Shown one piece after another: positions 44,201 through 55,919 of a stretch of 64,000 bases of DNA (position 1 is the stretch's first letter; each line of letters starts with the position of its first letter). The notes under the pieces are model-generated. The model searched no databases. It saw only the letters and a list, made by a program, of their open reading frames with translations, and was not told the DNA's origin. Origin of the DNA: Coffea arabica (taxonomy: Eukaryota; Streptophyta; Magnoliopsida; Gentianales; Rubiaceae); NCBI RefSeq assembly GCF_036785885.1, contig NC_092312.1, positions 10,248,001-10,312,000 on the forward strand, in the 5' to 3' direction. Both the position numbers and the translations under genes were made by a program.

Positions 44201-44347
44201 TTTTATTTGTTCAATCTTGTGTAACACTTGTTATATTACTTGCCGTTTGAATTAGCTAATATTGTTCATAAATTACAATTAAATTGGCCATTACTGGGCA
44301 TAATTGCATTTGCACACCGCGCATCGCGCGGTGATCCTCCTCCTAGT
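41270..44347 (+). mobile_element. Helitron (non-autonomous)
   Basis: The 3' end is diagnostic: an 8-base-pair GC-rich hairpin CACCGCGC-ATC-GCGCGGTG at 44315-44333, ten bases of spacer, then CTAG with T following at 44347. The 5' end is less certain. TCTTTTTATTAACATATATA starting at 41270 after an A looks like a plant Helitron 5' terminus and would give a 3.1-kb element inserted between A and T. No Rep/helicase frame is present. The interior is T-rich and includes internal degenerate repeats (41640-42700). Frames at 43138-44250 are hydrophobic because of T-richness and match nothing I know; they could be captured fragments. Confidence 0.72.
41640..42700. repeat. Degenerate long tandem repeats inside the Helitron
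   Basis: About four units of 220-330 bases. Each has a TCCAATGGATCGTGTTTAATTA-like word (near 41668, 41905, 42225 and 42560) followed by TTGCAGTTGTTAGGC or TTTAGTTATTAGG and an A-run. The segments at about 41740-41800 and 42610-42672 share AACAAATAATAATTATCATT and GTTGATTGTTA.CAATTATTTATTGC. Confidence 0.65.
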
Positions 44348-44415
44348 TTTTAACTACAAGCAAGAGGACAATATTTAGTCGGAGTGTGATTTTAATTATG
44401 GGCGTAAACGAGACT

Positions 44416-45751
44416 AGGGGTGGGCAAAAAAATTCGAAAATCCAAAAATCCGATCGACCCGCTCCGACCCGTTCCTAAAATTAGGGTATCCGACCCTATT
44501 TTTATCAGCGGAGCAGATAGGGTCGGGTACCCATAAAATTCGGATACGGATACGGATCACAAAATCTAAAACCCGCGGGTACCCGACCCGAGGTATATTT
44601 TACAAATATTAAAAAATATAGGGACAAATTTATAATATTTTAAAGTTATTAACCCTAAGTTCCTAACATATTTCAGTCGACACTCCAGCCTTCAGTTTTC
44701 ACTTCAGCGCCGCCGCAACTTCTTACCCTATAGCGTGCCTGCTATCAGGTCTGAATTCAAATAAATTGATCTTTTGTTCCTTTTTTTCGTTTAATTTTAC
44801 ATCTTTCTGTTGGTAATTGGGATTTATATAGTCAAGAACAAGAGTGGGAAGGAGGAATCAAATGGTGGAACTATTGGTCAGCCAATGGCCACTACAGGCA
44901 ATAGGATGGGCAGAGCCATAGAGAAGCTGGAAATAGGCCGAGGGTGGAGGAAGAGAATGATGGTGGATCTGTACATCATTACAGTGATTCTGAGTCACCC
45001 TCAAATAGCCCAATGAGCCACACTGGAAGCGTCCTGGGAGGCAATGACTCCGGTACGAATTTCACTGGGAGCAGCAGCAGCAGCAGTGGTGGATGTTGTT
45101 CAGGAAGCATGAGTGAAGAGGATGAAGGTGGAGAGGATGGATGCTTGGATGATTGGGAGGCGGTGGCTGATGCTTTGGCTGCTTACAGATGAGAAGCAGC
45201 AATTGCATATTGGTACAGCTCCTGTGGATAAGAATATTGCCCATTTTGACTCTCAGTCAGATGTTGATATTTCGAAAGAAAAGCCAAAGAATGGGGTATC
45301 AGTGCAGAGAGCTCCAGTGAATTGCCGTGCATGGAGGCCTGATGATGCTTTTAGACCTCAGAGTTTGCCCAACTTGTCCAAGCACTAGCAGTACAGTTTC
45401 CCAATGAATTCAGATAGGCATTATGGCTGTGGTGGATCTGTCTGGGGTTGCAAGAATGCTGCATCCATACCAAAATCTTGCCCTATCTGCTCTGAGGATC
45501 TGGACTTCACTGATTCAAGTTTTCTTCCTTGTTCTTGTGGGTTCAGGCTTTGTCTTTTGTTCAAGGCTATTAAATTTGTTCTTTAATAGGGACGGGTACC
45601 CTATGACCCGCCCCTATTTTTCGGGTATCCGAGGATCGGGTACCCGAGGGCAAGCGGAGCGGATTAGGGTCAAAAAAGAAGTGACCCGACATGTTAGGGT
45701 TGGGTCAACCATTTGATGTTCGGGGCGGGTATCCGACCCGTGCCCACCCCT
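44416..45751. mobile_element. Pack-MULE-like element carrying a gene fragment
   Basis: A 1,336-base element flanked by a perfect 10-base direct repeat AAACGAGACT (44406-44415 and 45752-45761). The termini are inverted, AGGGGTGGGCA and TGCCCACCCCT. Next to both lie 150-170 bases rich in CCGACCCG and GGGTACCCG words, forming imperfect long inverted ends. The centre carries a piece of a host gene. Long ends, a 10-base target duplication and gene capture together fit a Pack-MULE; a different superfamily with unusual duplication length cannot be excluded. It inserted into an older repeat. Confidence 0.75.
44830..45585 (+). pseudogene. Captured fragment of a NOT4-type RING protein gene
   Basis: Inside the Pack-MULE-like element. 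One frame, open from about 44905, gives QSHREAGNRPRVEEEND, then a Ser-rich stretch and EEDEGGEDGCLDDWEAVADA. After about 45186 similarity continues in another frame: DEKQQLHIGTAP, then WRPDDAFRPQSLPNL. After a stop near 45386 it reads KSCPICSEDLDFTDSSFLPC, then SCGFRLC, where it breaks off at the edge of the terminal repeat. The Cys spacing and the ED-LD-TD/PC-CGF pattern are those of the RING of CCR4-NOT subunit 4 and a related plant RING family. In-frame stops and frame changes show that it cannot make the parental protein. It is a transduplicated relic with at most a regulatory RNA role. Confidence 0.7.
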
Positions 45752-45761
45752 AAACGAGACT

Positions 45762-46120
45762 AAACAAACTGAATGTCTTTATATTCAAGTTTGATTGATT
45801 ATTTTGTCGAGTTTCTAATTTTGTTCAAATTTGATTTGTTTACTTCTCACATCCAACTCAAACGAGCCTTTATGAAACTAAATTGAAATTGAACTTGAGT
45901 AGTTTTAAATTTTTAATATGTAAATTTCACTTTTATACTAATCGAGCCAAGTTTGAGTTGAATTTGAAAGTTTATTAAACACAAATACTATTTAAAGTTG
46001 ATTTAATTAGTTAGCGAATCAAACTCGAAAGGGCTCTCATCAATCCAAACTTGATTCAGGTATCGAATAGTTTGATTCATTTTTCGAGTCTAATTCTAAT
46101 GGTTCTTCTACTAGAGGTCT
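45762..46120. repeat. Older repeat interrupted by the Pack-MULE-like element
   Basis: TTTGAGTT/AACTCGA/CGAGTTT words, with AAACGAGACT at the junction, show a degenerate CTCGAG-type dispersed repeat. Its left portion probably lies just before 44406. The Pack-MULE-like element is nested in it. Confidence 0.4.
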
Positions 46121-49100
46121 ACTAATTATTTTTTTTCCTACATTGATTAGTGTCACTGATCATCATTCACAGTTGACAAAACTTTCTTTGTTGCTCCCAT
46201 ATTCTTTTATGTTAACACACGAACGGTGTAAAGACGAGTACTTTAACAGCTAGCTAGACTCATTATTTGCATGTTACAGTACGAGTCAACATTATCTCTA
46301 TAGCATATGAGACCAAAAATTATCCAAACAGTTAGAATCATCATTATTAACAACTATTACAGTGGATTCAATTCATTCACGATTACCTAAACAGTGGAGT
46401 GTCCAATTTTGTTTTTCCCTTTTAGAATAGTAATGTTGGATTAATGTCAGTTTATGTGCGCGTAAACTCAGAGGGAAAAGTTGCAGTAGCAGTTAATATG
46501 TTTTGGTATGGGTTGACAAGCAAAGAAAGATTAAGATCCATGATGCTGATCTGATCGGAAACCATCTCTGTCATCATTTCTTTTGACACCAATTTTTTTC
46601 TCCTGCGTGTCTTGCTAATCTGCGTTGAAAACTTGAGCAAATCTTTCGTTTATATATATATATTTGACGAACGACGCAAGTCTAAAGGTTTTAGACTGCA
46701 GCAATGCCTAATGCCTACAAAAAGGATTAAGCCATTGACTAATTACCTAAAGAAAATTGATTCCTTTCAAGATTAGGTGGAAATCCAGCCGAATGAGATC
46801 AAGCAAGGAGGCCTAACTTGATACGTCAATGATAATTCAACCTCTCAAAAACACACACACAATAATTAATTTTGACTCCAACCAAGCGTGCAAAGTACTC
46901 TTTTCAAAAGTGATGAATCTGTTCACATTAATTTAACCACTAGTTAGCAATAACGGACCCTAGGTTTTATAAGCAGTTCAACAAAACTTTTGCTTACTTA
47001 AATCATTTATTGGAGAATTAAAATTCATTTTCAACAAAAAAGAGGCATGGCATCATGTATTAACCGCTGCTTTAATTATCTATTAATTAAGGATCTAATC
47101 TATTTGATAATGCCGATATTTTGGATACTATTTGGACCTCAATGGATTTCTATATGCATAGTTGAGCATAGAATAAACAACACTATGGCAAACATGATTT
47201 TATCTCAACATTTGATTATTGCCTTTAGTTCCCGTATCCTCCTAAAATAGATGTATGGTTCGATTAATTAGCAGCACTATTATTGTTCTTCGAACTACGC
47301 CAACTAAATTCCTTTAGGATATCCAAAACAAAAAAAAAGGTGATGAATTTGGTAGCTCCTAATTTGATATACTTCTTTCTGCCATCCAAGCCTAATGTTC
47401 TTATATTGAGTCCCTTTTTTTTTTTTTTGGTAATTGTTCTTCCTTTCTTGCATCACAACAAACTCAGCCTATGAAACATCTACGTGCCATTTGTTATATA
47501 TGCATGTTGATGCTTCAAAATCTTGGCCTAATTTATGAGGATAATATATATGATAAAATTATTCAAGTTAGGTAATCTGTTGCACGTACACTTTTTTTTT
47601 TCGTTCTAAATTAATTGGGATTCAAGTCAAACCTGCCTTCTGCATATGATATCTATTGTTGGGTAGATAAGGCTGCTACCCTATTTTCGTAGTCAGAATA
47701 CATGACATAATATGTCAAACTCAACATAGACTGACCCAATAAAGAATTTTCAGGAGCAGTTTCACCTTCCTCGCCCCCTTGAGTTGGACGTGAAAACGTA
47801 AACGCCAAGATCTCATAATAGGCAAAAATTATATACTAATTTTTTCCAAAATATTCTTTTTTTCTTGGTGGTGATATTTTTAATGTTTTTGAATAAATGC
47901 ATCATAAGGTTTTGTTTCTACGAAATTTTATCGTCGAACAATTTGGGTTCTGGAAAAACTTCACTTACCTTTTTACAGATTGACAAATTTATTCGTGCTT
48001 ATATTTATCTTCAGTTGCGTCTACCTATCTTATTTTAATTAATTACAAGTAATTTCTTAATATGAAAACTTTTCCACCACATTAGAGCCAGTGTAGCATA
48101 CGAGGAAAGCAGATGTTCCCCCCCCCCCCCCACCTTTTTTTTAAACTGAGCTTAATTATATTTCTGGGATAGAATTGGACAAGTCAGAAAATTCACGTAT
48201 GAAGTCAAATTGTGACAATTCATGAATTATCAATGCATTTCTAAACTTCCTAAGAAGTCCCAAAAATGGAGTTGGCTACATCGAAAGTTCCGTAAATGCA
48301 TGAATCTTTAAACCATTAGAGGCCACTCTTCTTTATGCACTTGGTTTAGCATGAATTGTCACCATACAATTAATTGTATCGGTAGCCCCTAAAGACCTTA
48401 TTGCTAAAACAAATAAAATGAAAAGTTGAAAGAGTACCGTTGATATGATTCCTGTTAAGATGTGTAGTGTATTGTAATCTTATATTGGATCACCACCAGG
48501 AGCAAGCAAGGTGAAGATTGCAACGCAACTGTTGGAGTCCCTACTTCCCCTTCCCCTACTCCTGTGCAATGAAACATTACTATCAACTTTGAATAAAGTT
48601 GGCCCGGCTTCCTTCAAAACAATTAAATCAACTTTTTTTCACTTGTTAACGAAAAAGGAGATATATATTATCTCATGTCTAGTGCCAATAAAAGAAATGA
48701 GTTTTATATCCTCAATGGATATTCCCGCTAACCTTTATTTAAAGTTAGACTTGAAGACAAAGTGACCGATCATATCATGATCATAAGTGAAAACAAATGT
48801 ACCACAAAATTCAAAGAAAGCAGGGAAAACATGTGTCATGCGCGGAGCTATTACAAGTTTTTGTAGCAATGGCGACTTGTTCTATTTAGCAATCATGATT
48901 TATGACCAAGGAAGAAAAGCAACAGAAAAGAAAGAGTAGGTCCAACCCATCTCTCAACTCCATCATTCTTCCACGGAAACTAAAACACAATATGGTCCTC
49001 CATGATGCAAGCCCTCTCCTGATTCCAGCCCCCCAATTCTTCTATTAATATAAATAAGATGTTTCTCCAACCAAATGATGTAATAAGGATGTCATGGTCA

Positions 49101-52100
49101 TGGAAAAAGAACATCCTCTGAGTAAAGGAATGCATAGGGACCAAATAAGAACATGTGAATTAGTTCCCTAAGAAAGAGAATATAAACTTGTGTGATGTTT
49201 TTGGATCATCTTCCCTGTCTCTTGTAGGTTCAAGAATTTTTTTTCCCCCTCTTTTGAATTTGTTTTCATCTCCCTCCCTCTATTTATCCGACCAAGAAAA
49301 GGATAATATCAAGTAATGGTAATAGGTAATCTGGGATTTTCGTAAATCAAACATCACAAATCGTTCACGAGGATAAAATCTTCTCCAACCCCCCCCCCCC
49401 CTCCCACACCCCCATGAAAAGGGAAAAAAGTAAGAAGATGTGAAGCTTAGGCATATATACTGCAAGTACAATGCGGGTTACCATTAAATTAGTATTTTTG
49501 TTCCGGCGAAAAGACTACTAAGTTGATTGTTGCTTCTTGTTTTTTCACAATTGATTTGATTGTTTGATTTCTGGATGTAGTAATTGATTATGTAGTCATC
49601 CTGTCCACGCATCGCATAAGCTAGTCCAACTAAGAGTATCATAACCGACGTTAAAGTATGAGAATTTGGTAATTTACTTTGTTCATAGGCAATGACTGAA
49701 TTCTTTTATCATAAGTTACTACAATTATGGAATGTTCACAATTTTAACTACACCACAAGGATCGCTTCTGATTGGATTGGGGTTTCTGTAGAAAAATTTT
49801 TATATTTTTTGTGAACATATTTTTTAATCATCTTTTTACTTTACATACATCAATGCAGTATATATATTTTTTATATAAAAACTCCTAAAAATAGTAATTC
49901 TAACATGTTTGAAAAAAGAAAAAAAAAAGTTCAACTGTTAAAATTTGGACAAACTTAATGTAGCCATTTAGGTACAGGAAATGCACTGTTTTTCAGTCTC
50001 GTTGTACTTGTCAGCTGTGGAAACTAGGGCAAGGTAGGCTACAAGAAGATGAAACAAGGAGGGCTAATAAATACAAGTCAATTATCCATGTCAACCCACG
50101 AGGAGAGAACACCAAATTGCTGAAAAATTGCAAAGTCTACAAGTCAAATGATGAGTGACTTGGCAATATTACTATTTATCTATTTTCAGGTTGAAAACTT
50201 TGTCGTGCCATAAAAGTCAATCCACGCCATAGAAATATACAGGGGGGGGGGGGGGGGGGGGGGGTTCATATCCTGATGGCTAATAAGATAAGAGTTGGCT
50301 ACTATACACACACTCGGAGTAGGTAAGCAATTACAAAGCTTACAAGGGTTTTAACAAGCGTTCCTTGATGGCTGATGCTGACATGAATTAAGTATTCAAA
50401 GCTACTTATAATGGGGATTGGACGGCTGAGGAAAAGAAAGGAAGTTTGGGAGTTGATTTCCCTTTAATGATTCATTCACTGAGCCTGAGCGTGCGATTTC
50501 CACACGTCTGCACACATTATACTGTATATAATAATTGAATTCCATTTCTTGATCAAGTGTTTTTGAATGACAAGCTACAAGTGTTTTTGAATGACAAGCT
50601 AAATTAGATTTTTTTTTTTTAAAAGATAGATTTTGAACCCAAAATTTTATTATTTACAGTCATTCCCCTCTTCTTTTTTTAAAAAACACACATCCTCGAG
50701 ATGAGCTAGATTAAGTTGCAGCTAGCTTTTGCTCAAGTCATGCCTTTGATGTTTTTATTAATTGCGTAATCAAATGAGATTGATGGCTGAATTTTGTAGG
50801 ATGAAATTAATTTAATTAACTAACAACTTTTGTCAATTATCAAACGAGTGGCGACAACAAACAGGATGCAAAACCCACTAGTACGTCCTGGTATAGAAAG
50901 GAGGACTTGGGGTAGCACTTTTGCAGCAGTTGAAGTTGATTTGCAAATAAAGCAGGTCAATTGAGGACAAATTTATCCTCCCGTTAATTAGATGAAGCTT
51001 CTAGGCGATCCATGCCAAAAAGTGATAGGAGGTGTTGGCAACTTCCAACTACTTAAGAGCAGGCTGGTTTCTGCAGCTTAGAATAAAACAAAACAGCCTA
51101 TATTTGTTTTCTTGAGCTTAGAAAGGAGTCTACAATGGAAGTAGTGTGAAAGGGCTTCACAGTAACATGATGATGGCGTTGGATGATGGGCGGCGCCCAG
51201 CTTTCATGTTTTTCCCAGTCTGTCTTTGTGCCTTAAATTGACGTCCAAGAATGCACGTTGAATTCAAAAAACATATGGACCATATCGACCACTTCAACTC
51301 AATAATAAAAAGTTGTGAAATTTTGGAACGAGTTTTGCAACTCACTAGCACCTGTTCAACTCAGCACCGCTCACAAGACGAAGGAGCGGGGCAAAAATTT
51401 GATAGCAGTACCAACAAACTTAAGACGCTGCTGGTTTCTTTGTCATCAGTGCAAAATTCAAAGTTGGTATTCATTCTTTACCAAGTCGCCTGATTGACAC
51501 GTGATGCCGTGGTTCTGTGTAGGTCTGTCCAACCCTTGTCTGGCATCCTTTCTCAGACTTTTTCTTTTTCTATTCTTTCGTTTTCTTTTTTCTTTTTTTT
51601 TTAAATGTTTTAGACATCAATATTACCTCAGAATGATATCATAAAGTGAGTGAGTGGTCTAACTACACATGAATATCACCTCGGAAGAAATAATAGTATG
51701 TATTTTTCTATTTGAAGATTGCCATCGTTTTTGGTCTTGTCGGTTTCTACAAGGAATGAGGGTTTATATATAAAACTTCATGGACTGAATTGGATTAGTT
51801 TGGTTTTCCGTACGTGTAATCACTACATTTAACAGTTCACCAAGTTACTTAGGCCGGCGGTCATGGTTTAGCATTACTCGACCTGCTTATTCATTCGTGA
51901 ATAGTATGAAATGCCATTACTTCTTGATCAATCATCATGACGAGGGGTAAAGACGAAATAAGGATGTATTCTTACTGCAAAACAAATTATCTTCCCCGTG
52001 ATGGAAGGGGTGGGGTTTATTTAATTAATACATAATTAGACAATTAATTCTTTAGAAGTTCTTTGAATAGAGGAAGCTATAACTCTTTGAGAATTTCATT

Positions 52101-52800
52101 GTCTTACCCCAAAAAAAAAAGAAAGAAGAAGAAGAAGCTAGCATTGCCATATTTATGAGGAAAAACTCAAAACTCATATCAACTACGTACGTTCACATCG
52201 ATCCTGTCCTTGTATGGCAAGTTTTGTAACTTTGAGCACTGCGGGTTCATTGCATTTTTAGCCCATTTAACTAACTTTTAAATCCACCCGTCTAGCTTGG
52301 ACATGGCCTAACCTAAGTTAACAACCAAACGAGCTAGGCCTAATCCTTGGGATTATCAAGTTCATGTTTACTTAAAAACAAACATATAGATTATCCAATT
52401 GCAAGTTGGAGCTAGGGACAAGCGTGGAAGTTTGTGAATTGACCAGCTGGTGAATGTCTGAGTAGGAGGCGATGCACTTATTTTAATCCCATAATTGTGC
52501 TCCTAAATATCATTAATGACAACTCGGTCCAACCAATTGGTGTAGCAGAATTGGTAGGAAGAGGAGTCATAAACCATGACATGAACGTCGTCATGGGTCA
52601 AGTGGTCATTTTTTCTATGGAGAGAACATTCTGCAGGGCAAAAAATGACAAGTAGAAACATCCAAAGAGTGGATGGCTGTGACCTAATTCCCTTTTCCAT
52701 CAGAAGAAAGTGACCCTTATTTCTGTCTTGAACTCAGAACAGTTTGCAATTTTTTTGGGGGGGGGGGGGGGGGTGGGGGTCAAAATATACCTCATTTTGT
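46121..52800. other. Gene-poor intergenic DNA with G/C homopolymers
   Basis: No credible gene in 6.7 kb. Notable contents are C14 at 48118-48131, C13 at 49389-49401, G23 at 50242-50264 and G17 at 52757-52773. A decayed MITE-like sequence lies at about 49760-49905, and AAGAAG repeats occur near 52120. Frames such as 48511-48765 have no recognisable protein character. Confidence 0.5.
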
Positions 52801-54269
52801 CCTAGCTAGATAAACAATAAGATTAGTCAGAGCTAGCCTCACAGGAATACCCTCTGCTGACCCAAATGTTGCTTGTCCCGCATTAATTTGACACGATCTC
52901 CACAATTAATGACCTCCTAATTCTCTCCTCGGAAAGTTTTTGTTGTGCCATACATAGAATCTCTTTTGATCAGTGGAAGTACGGTTCATAAATGGATAAG
53001 ATATTAAGTTTAAGCTGACAGATTTAAAGGCAAACTAATCAATAAAAATAGCATTAGCTTCTTATGCGTGAAAAATTAAATAAAGCTAACAACAAGTGTA
53101 GAAAGATTTTGACATCAAGACTGTAGTACTACTTTCCAAGGGCTAGAACAATTGTAGTGTCATTTTTTGATAATTAATAAATGTTAATTCAAACAAGTAC
53201 AACGAACCACTACTCATGGCTTAAAAAAAAAAAAACTATATTTCTACACTCCAAAGAAAGTGAAGTTTATTTCCCATTTTATATAGTTAAAGAAGAAAAG
53301 TGGTTATATGTTGACTTGAATGGTGTAATTCTAGAAGAGTCAAAATTACTCGTTTTATAAGCATATAAAAAATAAACATATTAAACTCCTACATTTTATA
53401 TTCTTCCAAGTTTATCCTTACAAATTATTTGTATAACATTCCACTTATTCCCTTTTACGGCCGACCACTTTTTTCCAAGATGGTTTAAGAAACGAATGCC
53501 ACGCCAGAGGCAGTGGCAGCTGAGAGTTTGCGAGTACAACATTCTTATAGTCATTAACAACGTACTACCCTCACGAACCAATGTATGACATAATAAAAGT
53601 AGAAGAAAAAAGAACCTACTAGCCTTCTAAATCCTATTACTTTGTTTTTAAGGCCATGAAAGAATACATCATAAGAAGCTGAAAAATAATTTATAGGTAT
53701 TCCTTACATAATAGAAGTCAATCCATAAGACATATGTTGAGAAAATGACATGATAAACATAAATTTCAAGTCCCAACACTTGTTTTGCTTTCGTAACACA
53801 CACAAAAAAAAAAAAAAAAAAAAGACAAAGGAGAAAAAAAAAGCTTGTACCTTTCTTTCATGAGTCTATTCTTGATTTATATTTTTTCTTAAAAAAAAGT
53901 TCATTCATCAAAATAAGTAGAACCTACTTCTTTTATTCATCAAAGTTTCTTCATATTTAATCAGATGAAATTTTTCATCATTTACTTTTAAAATGTTTAG
54001 CTTTTTATCCCTCACAAATTCAAGTTAACAAAATTCGATCCCATCCTAAATTTTTTACTATTTATTTAGCATAAAATCACAATGTGATTTACATTTAGTT
54101 ATTTTTTTGTGTATTAAATGGTCAGATTTTTAGTAACAAAAATGAGTATGAACTAGGACCGATCTCACTTTTTTTTTCGAGAAAAATGAATATGATTTGA
54201 ATCAATGATTCATCTGGTTGGAAGATATATATAGGAGTACAATGTATCTTTATTTGTATTATTTTCTTA

Positions 54270-54390
54270 TATATGTTATATCTATTGATTTCAGATCTAT
54301 ATGTATCTGTGTCATGTTTGTTTGATGTATTTTCAACCGTTAATGCGGATTTGTTTGAATTAAATGATCTTTTCTATCAAAAAAAAAAAA
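54270..54390 (+). repeat. Poly(A)-tailed dispersed repeat, copy 2
   Basis: Shares CAGATCTATATGTAT, GATGTATTTTCA, GCGGATTTGTTTGAATTAAA and the end ATGATCTTTTCTATC plus A-run with the copy at 40790-40945. Confidence 0.45.
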
Positions 54391-55876
54391 CTCAAGCAAC
54401 TTGCATATTGATTTCAAAGTTTGTACTAATGGAGTCAAATCCAAATCGAAATTGAAACTTTACCCAACATAAATTGTTATTTGTCTTTGGCTTGATTAAT
54501 TGGTAAATAATTTAAACATGTTCTTACCAAGTCAAGTTCAATTTGAACATGAAGTAATTTGATTTATATTTAACCCTAATCACACGAGGCCACTCCCTTA
54601 TAGTACTAGAATTATATCAGCAAATTACGTGCCCCATTAGATTACGGGTCTTGGCGAGTTGAGGATAATGGACATGTTGTGGCCAATGGGCGATCGAATA
54701 CTGTTACAAGTCACAGTCAGCCGCTTGACTCACCCCACGGACGATGGGCCCACGTGTCGTGTCACGCGGGCTTCCAATCTGGACCCTACGCGTTGATTTT
54801 CTTTGACTCTACAAGCCACACCCTTGCCGGTCATAATAAGTAATAACCACAACTTTTTCTTTTTTCTTCCCGAGCGAAAAGGATGAACCAAAATAAGAAA
54901 TTAAAATGCATGTTTTATTTTTATCTATATCTGAACCCTTGTTGGGAATTTGCACTTGCAGCTGCCACCGTATACATACATGTGCAGCCGCGGATAGACT
55001 GTTCAAAGCAGCGTAGAAATATTTATTTGTTGACCCTTGTGTAGTCAGAAATTTATCAATCTTGACCGTGGAAATTGTCTTTCTCTAATAGCTTTTTCTT
55101 TCTTTCTTTCTTTTTTTTCTCAATAAAACATCAATACCGGTTCTTCATTTGTCCTTCTCGGTGATTCGAACTTGTGATCTGTTAGTCATATGTGCCTAAT
55201 TGGATAATTTGAAAATTTTTGGTCCACAATTACCTTATCCCTCATCAGTATAAGCTCTCTTCAACTGATGAAAACATTTAGGTTTATTGGTTAACTCCAA
55301 TATATAGTTGATTTATTTTAGAAACAAAAATATTCTGCTCTTGTAATTTTAATCAAAGATTAATGTTGTTCAAACACAGCACCTTGATTTTTTTTTTTTT
55401 TGAAATTAGGTTATGCAAAGAAAATTTTCAACCTAAAAATAAAGATGTAGCGGAGAAAGTTTCATTACAGTTTTTCTTTGGATTGAAACAATAGATTATG
55501 CAGAGTTTTTTTTTTTTTTTTTTTTTGCAATACAGTGATTATTTTTGATTGTTGGAACAGGATTAAATAGCAGATTTACGTCTTCCATTTGAAAGCAATA
55601 GTCATGTGTAGCCTGGGGAAATATTGGGTATGGTTTGCGTACGTATACGGCATCTATATATATACGTATTCCAGAGGGTTTGAGTGAAAATATTATCAGT
55701 TTTTCTTTTTGTCAAAAATGAAATATCATCAGGTGATACTCTTATATTTCTACATTTAAACTTTGTTTTTTTTTTTTTGTTTGGCACAGAACAAAATATC
55801 AAACTCCAACCAATTCTTGTTAAAACTATAATGTACTACTAAAGTACACAAGAAAGAAAAAGAAACGTCACAGTTG

Positions 55877-55919
55877 CATATATATATATATATATGTGTG
55901 TGCGCGCGCGCGCGCATAT
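55877..55919. repeat. Compound TA/TG/CG dinucleotide repeat
   Basis: Successive runs of alternating TA, then TG, then CG (GTGTGTGCGCGCGCGCGCGC). The alternating purine-pyrimidine tract can adopt Z-DNA under negative supercoiling. It lies about 1.75 kb before the bHLH112-type start codon. Confidence 0.85.

Noticed and set aside
43138-44250. Hydrophobic frames that look like membrane proteins
   Set aside because: They come from T-rich Helitron DNA, overlap in different frames and match no family. Treated as low-complexity translation.
48511-48765. 84-codon plus-strand frame in the gene-poor region
   Set aside because: No family resemblance, no promoter or splice context. Random frames of this length are common.
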